Shown: positions 57,809 to 64,000 of the stretch, piece after piece
Numbering within the stretch: position 1 is the stretch's first letter
Layout: each line of letters opens with the position of its first letter
NCBI GenBank assembly: GCA_021613535.1
Contig: CP075493.1
Coordinates: forward strand, 15,004,001 to 15,068,000
Direction of reading: 5' to 3'
Length of the DNA stretch: 64,000 bases
Source of the DNA: Adineta vaga
Taxonomy: Eukaryota > Rotifera
Program-made: the position numbers and the translations under genes
Notes under the pieces: model-generated
What the model was told of the DNA's origin: nothing
Database searches by the model: none
Seen by the model: the letters and a program-made list of their open reading frames with translations, nothing else

Positions 57809-58780
57809 ATGTCCTCACAATCGATCGTTAGCGATTATACAATTTCATTACAATTAGTACAAAAATATCTTTTTCAATATCTTGGATCAATCATTATAAC
57901 TTTCGGTTCGATTGGTTGTCTACTTAGTTGGATAGTCTTCAATAAAAAGACTCTACGTAAAAATCCATGTTCAATTTTTATGACAGCATTTCATATCAGT
58001 AATTTTGCATATATTATTACACTTATCTTACCAGCTGTATTATCGATTGGGTATGGTATGACATTCATTGCCAATACTTTAAGTCTTTGTCGATTTAATC
58101 TATATATGGCATTTGCTTTAGATATTCTAAGTCCAAGTTGTTTAGTTTTAGCTTCTATTGATCGACTCTTAGTAACTTCACCAAATGCATTGACAAGACA
58201 ACGAAGTACTTGTCGTCTTGCTTATATCAGTGTCATTTGTGCTGCATTACTATGGTTATTATTACATTGTCATGCATTGATATTGATGTATATTATTCAA
58301 CTTGGACCAAATATTTTCATTTGTTATACACAATCTTCAATATATCTCACAATTATAAATTACTATACATTGATCAAAAATATTCTTGTTCCATCACTTT
58401 TGGCAGGTTTAGGTGTTTTAGCAATCAGAAATGTTCGACATCTAAATCATAATCGAATTGTTCATGAAGCATCGGTAATAACTATGGGAAATCATCGTGG
58501 AATTCAAGCAGTTCATTCAAAAGATCGTCAACTAGTTCGTATTCTTCTGATTGATATAGGAATCTATGTAATATGTACATATCCTCAAACAGCATTCAAT
58601 TTATACCAACAAATAACTCAGTACCAGATGAGAAGTGTCGATCAAATCCAAGCAGATGCTTCAATTCAATATTTATGTTCATTTGCAAGTTTTATTCCAT
58701 ATTGTATTGGTTTATATAGTAATTTATTCGTATCAAAAACATTTCGAAATGAAGTGAAGAACATTTTTTTGTGCAAATAA
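57809..58780 (+). CDS. rhodopsin-like peptide-type GPCR
   Basis: Intronless, 323 aa from Met 57809 (longer start at 57746 possible). Seven TM segments. Paralogue of the 56122 gene with shared blocks: KTLRKNPCSIFM, ILSPSCLVLASIDRLLVTS (DRL), NALTRQRSTCRLAY, KDRQLVRILLIDI and SFIPYCIGLYSNLFVSKTFRNEV. Loop 3 is about 20 residues longer than in the partner. Cys in SLCRFNLY at the top of TM3 is available for the usual disulfide. Ligand unknown. Confidence 0.85.
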   Translation: MSSQSIVSDYTISLQLVQKYLFQYLGSIIITFGSIGCLLSWIVFNKKTLRKNPCSIFMTAFHISNFAYIITLILPAVLSIGYGMTFIANTLSLCRFNLYMAFALDILSPSCLVLASIDRLLVTSPNALTRQRSTCRLAYISVICAALLWLLLHCHALILMYIIQLGPNIFICYTQSSIYLTIINYYTLIKNILVPSLLAGLGVLAIRNVRHLNHNRIVHEASVITMGNHRGIQAVHSKDRQLVRILLIDIGIYVICTYPQTAFNLYQQITQYQMRSVDQIQADASIQYLCSFASFIPYCIGLYSNLFVSKTFRNEVKNIFLCK

Positions 58781-59282
58781 CTATAAGAAAAAAGAAAAAG
58801 AATCTTTCTATTTTCTTCCTTCTTTTATTCAGCGTATGTTACATATGAAATGATCTACATTACGTAAAATTAATGTTTTGTATGAGCGAGAAATTAAAAG
58901 GCACTCGAAATATGTGTTACACAAAAGGATGTAGATATTGGCAATAAGCGATTTTTCTAATATCCTGCATCTCATCAATGCTCACAACATCAAGAATCTC
59001 TTTTACGCTTTTTCAGTTTAAATCTATGTACATTTAATATTCACACTTGTTGAGCGATCTTAATGTAGCACTTTCAGAATGTTTTTTTTTAGTTCATGTT
59101 TCATTATCATGAAATATTTTGACAGATAAAATAAAAAAAAGAAAAGTGTCGTTCATTTACACTTCCCTATTTCTTTCGGTAAAGGATAGTTTATGATTAC
59201 TCTCGTGTTCAAGTGTTCTGTGTTACCCATGAAACTAGAATAAAATAGCATCATTATATTTTATTTTCTTCACATTTTCCAA
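58781..59282. other. intergenic, nothing recognised
   Basis: AT-rich spacer. A weak inverted pair aaaggatgtagatatt ... atatcctgcatc spans about 58924-58970. Confidence 0.45.
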
Positions 59283-60755
59283 ATGAAATCGTGCGTTTTT
59301 CTATGTTTTATTTTATATAATGTTCATACAATTCCAATTGGATTCATATCTCATACTACTCTTATTGTTGAAAATTCTTCGTCATCAATTATAATGAATG
59401 GTACAAGTAATCAATGTCTTTGTAAAATGGTATCTTCATCGAATATATCTGCCTTGAATTATTTTTCAAATAATAGTTGTCAACTCTTTTCAAATATATC
59501 TTTGACAAACGCAAATTTTTCATGGATAATCAATCTTGATAGTACATTTTATTTTCTTCAGTTACCATCGTTAACAGACACTACGGAACAGTTCACTACT
59601 GCTACTACTGTTGAATTAACAACTGTTGCTTCATGTGCATTAGGTATGACAAAAAAAATAATAACCAGAAAATCTTCATGTATTCTCTATATATTTCTTA
59701 GGTAATTCATTTCTAATGGGCACAACAGTATTTGGATCTGAAATTGGTACTGCTGGTAGTTCACTGTCAACATTAAATGCTCCTTGGGGTATTACTATCA
59801 ACAATGATGATTCAATGTTAATTGCAGATAATAACAATAATCGCGTACTTTATGTACCTGCTAATGAAACTACAGGAATAAAAGTAGCTCCTATTAGTGC
59901 ATCTTTGTACTCTCGGAGAGCTTATTTTGATAGCTCTTATTTGTATTTGTTTGTAATTGATTCTACACGTTGTCAAATGACTCAATACTATAATGGATCG
60001 CTGACGAAAACGATTTTATTTGGTACTTCGTGTGGAAGAAATTTAACACAATTTAATACATCCGCTTCTTTTATCATGGATTCAAACGGAAGCTTTTACA
60101 TTGTTGATACCTATAATCATCGTATCATGTGTTTTCCAGCGAATATGACTTCTGGTATTGTAGTAGCTGGTGAAACTGGTATATCAGGAAGCGATAGTTG
60201 GCATTTATACAACCCACAAGACATCGTTTTAGATGAATCAGCAGGAGTTTATTATGTTGCTGATGGACTTAATCATCGGATTCTTCGATTTTCATTCGGT
60301 TCATCGAATGGGACAATCGTAGCTGGTGGTAACGGTATTGGTTCAGGATCAAAGTAAGTTATACCAGGAAATAAATGAAATAGGGATGAGTTGTTTTTCT
60401 CTTTCTCATTGTTTAGTCAACTGAATGGTCCATGTGGTATATATCTTTCCAAGCAAAACGGCACACTCTATATAGCGGATACGAACAACAATCGAATTGT
60501 ACGATGGTATCCCGAGTGTTCTGAAGGAGTAACAATCGCAGGTAAAGAATATTGTTTTCTTTGGTATGAGTAAATTCATGATACATGTTTATAAACGAAA
60601 CATTTGATTTGTAATTAGGTGCTTCTAATGGTACAAATGGTGCCAGTCCATTTCTTCTTAAAACTTCAATTACACTTACGATGGATAAGGATGAAAAGTA
60701 TTTATATGTTGCTGATAGAGCAAACAATCGAATTCAAAAGTTCACAATGAATTAA
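59283..60755 (+). CDS. secreted NHL-repeat protein
   Basis: Four exons, 59283-59643, 59702-60353, 60417-60541 and 60619-60755, all GT-AG and in phase; 424 aa. A signal peptide (MKSCVFLCFILYNVHT) and a Ser/Thr/Asn-rich glycosylatable region (about 20-120) precede a beta-propeller of NHL repeats: PWGITINNDDSMLIADNNNNRVLY, FYIVDTYNHRIMCFP, VYYVADGLNHRILRF, LYIADTNNNRIVRW and LYVADRANNRIQKF. NHL propellers bind proteins, RNA or glycans; an extracellular location implies a protein or glycan partner. Confidence 0.87.
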
Positions 60756-61279
60756 TCACCGTTAAATAGGAAAGGTGTTGATTTAGGGTGAGTGCAAGAG
60801 ACAAATATCACTTAGTCCTACATCGACAACATTAAGATGTAGTTTTCTATTAAATACCTTAGAGTTTCTAAGAAATACATTTCAGACAATGAATCAATGT
60901 TTGAGAAGCGCATGAGATGAATTTTTTTAACTCTTCGTATTTTGACATAGAGGAGGTTCAATGCCTCTGAGTTTTTTTTTAAATGTTTGTTTCGATTATC
61001 TTTTTCTCTTTCTTCTCTTTTCATTATTTTGTACTGTGAGGACCTTATGGTGCTTAGTTTTAAGCACAAATAAAGAAAACACTTTTTGAATATCATATTT
61101 TATGATTTTTTGTATCTGCTATTCGGAAGTTCATTTAAAGGAAATACGTCAATTTATATTTTATCTAACACATTAGTACGCAAAAAGAAAATGAATGCAC
61201 ATATGCCTGTGTTAGTTAGAGAAAGAAAAGCTTTGTTTTACAGTGTATGAGAGAAGAATATTTTCATTTATACAAAATA
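60756..61279. other. intergenic, nothing recognised
   Basis: 3' side of the NHL gene and 5' side of the LDLa gene; the small ORF at 60818-61096 (-) is not credited. Confidence 0.5.
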
Positions 61280-64000
61280 ATGATTATATTAAAAACGGTC
61301 TTTTTCTTCACTCTTTATATATCAGTAAATGCTTCTCATTTACTTTACTATTCTAACAGTATTCAAGGTTCGTATCAAACATACGATTGTTTATATGCTT
61401 ATTTGATTGATAGTAAAAAAGAAGTTGGAAAAGCATACATTCAAAACTATAATTTAATTCCCTACTGTCGTCGACCTGATGATAACGAAGAACAAGATGA
61501 AATTCAATATCCCATTCGTGAAAATATAGCGCAAACATTAAGTTTTAAACAATTGAAAAATCGAAATGTAACAAGTGAACAATTACTTCAATGGTTTTCA
61601 CCTGTTGATGTTGCAGAAGAATATGAAAGATTTCTCAATGATTCAGATGTTTTTCATAATTGTTCATCACCTTGGTTTGGTTCAATGTGTCAATATAAAT
61701 TTTTTCTCGGCGACGATTTATCATTCGAAGATATTATTCAATTAACTTTTAAGAAACAAGATGATATAAAAACTAATATTGCTCATGGAACATGTTATCG
61801 ATTTCTAACGAATTGTACTGGAAGATCATGGCCATTATGTCTTGATCGGTACGATATTTGTGATGGAAAATTTGATTGTATGAATGGTGAAGATGAAGAA
61901 TTTTGTGATCAATTAGAAATGACGAAATGTAATGATGATGAATATCGATGTCATTATGGTGGTCAATGTATTCCACAAACCTTTTTAAAAGATAGTAGAT
62001 TTAGTACTGATTGTCTTGATGGCAGTGACGAAGGTGAAGATCGTTACGCTCCAACTTCATTAAGAAATATGTTTTGCTCACTTACGTCCACATTTCGATG
62101 TCAAGAACGTATTGGTCGATATCCTAAATCTTTTCAATGCGGTGATGGTGAATATTTACTTAATTATGTTCTACCAAATGATAGAACATTTTGTTTAAAT
62201 GAGAAAGATAAAAAAGTATCTCTAGCGATACTAACGAGCATGGAACATATTTCAAATATTGATTGTCAAAAAGCATTCTATTGTGCGCTTCATGCCAATC
62301 GAAAATTTGGTTACGGAGGTATAGATCATACAGGTATTGAATTATTTCTAATTTTGGAAGATATTAGAGATGAGGATTGTGAACCTTTATCTAAACATTG
62401 TAAATCGGAATGGTTAGTTATACCTGCTGTTCCAGTTTTATTTGGATTCTTTCAATTTGTGTATTTTACTAATCGATCTGTGGATGATTTCAAAGCATCG
62501 ATAGAACCTGATCTCGTATGTTTTCATGCACGAGCATGTCCTCGAGTGGTATTGGATATAGTTCCTATTCAAGTTACTAATGGATTAACATGTTTTTCTC
62601 CTGTGAATTTCTCATTGTTTTATAAATTAAACAATTTTAATGATGCATTTGACATATTTTCACATTACAATCGATATTGTCGAACGACAGGTATTGAACA
62701 ATCCTGTATCAATTCATTTGATTTCTATTGTAACGAATCGATGAAATGTATTTCATATAATCGCGTTGGTGATGTTCAATCTGATTGTTATTACGGCGAA
62801 GATGAACAATTTGATGCATGTCATTTGAACGATTCAAATCGATTTAAGTGTTCATCAGAGCCAAATAAATGTTTATTACAAGTTGCAACTGGTGATAACA
62901 TAATCAATTGTCGTGGAGAAGAAGACGAAATGTTTGCTTATACTCAACATTTCTCTATATTATTACCTTATGCATATATATGTGATGCGGATTCACATTT
63001 GTACAGTTATTTCTATACAATGAATGATACAGATGAATCGAATTGTCATTGGTGGCCTTGTAATAATCCCTACACACATTGTAATCAATTATGGAATTGT
63101 CCAAATGGTATTGATGAACGTAACTGTCCGGATTCAAAATGTTCTTTTAATGAACATGAATGTTATAATCAACAATCGAAATCATTTTATTGTATATCCT
63201 TAACGAATATTTATGACAAATACTTTAATTCATGTAATGAAACATCTTTTGAACGTAATGTTTACTTTTACAATGGAACAGATGATATTAGTAAAGATTA
63301 CTTTTCTTGGAATAATAGTCACTGTCTAAATTTCGATAAACTCTGTCGAATGAATTCTTATTTAGAAATATCATCTTCCGAAGAAAACATTTGCCTGTAT
63401 CCATCCGAAAATTTCTATTGAACGATTGAAAAAACCATCAAACTTATTCCAAATGATGACTATCTTTGTGAATCTAAAATAGCTTTTCGTGGAAATACTC
63501 TTCCTTTTTTCAAAACATCTCGACTAGGATATTCTCCATCGTTATCAATAAATCAGTCGAATTCAGTTCAACTTCAAACAACTCCAATGAAAAAACGCAT
63601 ATTAAACATGGATACTGAATCGATTTCCTATTGTCATCGTGGTATTCTCGTGTTACGTGGTTCAAATCAAACAAAAACATGTTTCTGTCCACCGAATTAT
63701 TTCGGATCTCAATGTCAATGGCAAAATCAACGTGTTAGTTTAACTATTCAATTCGTATGGCGTAGTATGACATATCAAATGGCAATATTTGAAGCAATTA
63801 TTATGCTTATTGATGAACATGGACAAATTGAACCATATCATGAACGAATTACTTATATGCCCGATCGTGATTGTAATATAAAATACAATCTTTATTTACT
63901 TTATCCAGATCGACCAAAATCTTTATCAAAGAATTATTCAATTCGTATTGATATTTATGAAAAAATTAATTTAATCTATTGGTTAAGTTGGTATCTACCT
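61280..64000 (+). CDS. large LDLa/EGF extracellular protein, in-frame TGA, runs off the window
   Basis: From Met 61280 (MIILKTVFFFTLYISVNA signal peptide) an open frame runs to TGA 63419-63421, and the same frame then stays open to the right edge. LDL-receptor class A modules are visible: CLDRYDICDGKFDCMNGEDE, DCLDGSDEGED, DCYYGEDEQFD and LWNCPNGIDERNC, each with the acidic Ca-binding end. After the TGA an EGF-like module appears (CFCPPNYFGSQC) followed by further ordered sequence. Similar multi-module proteins in bdelloids continue into a 7-TM domain as I recall. The TGA is therefore probably a premature stop within one gene: a nonsense allele, sequencing error, or short secreted form. Confidence 0.8.

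Noticed and set aside
1-64000. CRISPR arrays, rRNA, operons or bacterial signals
   Set aside because: No regularly spaced direct repeats, no rRNA-like sequence, and genes have spliceosomal introns on both strands.

Overview
The window looks like nuclear DNA of a bdelloid rotifer (Rotaria/Adineta type). The sequence is AT-rich. Genes are split by short GT-AG introns, mostly about 45-60 nt. The gene families present are ones I associate with bdelloid genomes: F-box/LRR-like genes, peptide-type GPCRs, NHL and LDLa secreted proteins, ankyrin-ADP-ribosyltransferases, Hog/Hint proteins and a NACHT-WD gene. The genus is inference; no marker gene is present. Most gene models below were assembled by hand from reading frames and splice sites, and reading-phase agreement across every intron is the main evidence for them.

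Layout. 1-163: tail of a gene entering from the left. 2.6-4.1 kb: GC-richer acyltransferase (possible horizontal transfer). 4.85-5.5 kb (-): a five-exon homeobox gene whose homeodomain has Tyr where position 51 is normally Asn. 7.1-8.0 kb (-): secreted bacterial-type peptidoglycan amidase. 8.3-10.2 kb (-): purple acid phosphatase with a problematic splice junction. 11.2-12.7 kb: glycine amidinotransferase-like enzyme. 13.2-15.0 kb: B-box/coiled-coil protein joined to a non-catalytic USP9X/USP24-like segment. 15.4-16.5 kb (-): secreted helical orphan. 19.3-20.4 kb: FkbM methyltransferase. 21-22 kb: GPCR pseudogene. 23.7-25.4 kb: F-box gene with a frameshift. 28.2-30.0 kb: TIR-bounded non-autonomous element with a nested hairpin element.

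30.4-36 kb: ankyrin-ADP-ribosyltransferase, TMEM272-like protein (-), and two tandem hedgehog-Hint proteins (-) whose N-terminal part is only a short four-Cys peptide. 36.4-42.9 kb (-): thirteen-exon NACHT-WD protein (1880 aa) ending in a CaaX box. 43.5 kb: knottin precursor. 44.2-45.8 kb: U-box/kinase fusion. 46.4-49.2 kb: ankyrin-DUF4139 fusion using the same ankyrin module as the ADP-ribosyltransferase. 49.9-51.5 kb (-): second F-box-like gene. 51.9-52.8 kb (-): Ly6/uPAR-like protein. 53.3-55.7 kb (-): ten-exon PLP cysteine-desulfurase-like protein. 56.1-58.8 kb: head-to-head GPCR pair. 59.3-60.8 kb: NHL protein. 61.3 kb to the end: LDLa/EGF protein with an in-frame TGA.

There is no operon logic. 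Themes that recur are module shuffling (ankyrin, B-box, U-box, Hint), several broken coding copies, and a dispersed family of small intergenic or intronic hairpins with GGGTGTGGGTG / CACCCACACCC arms.
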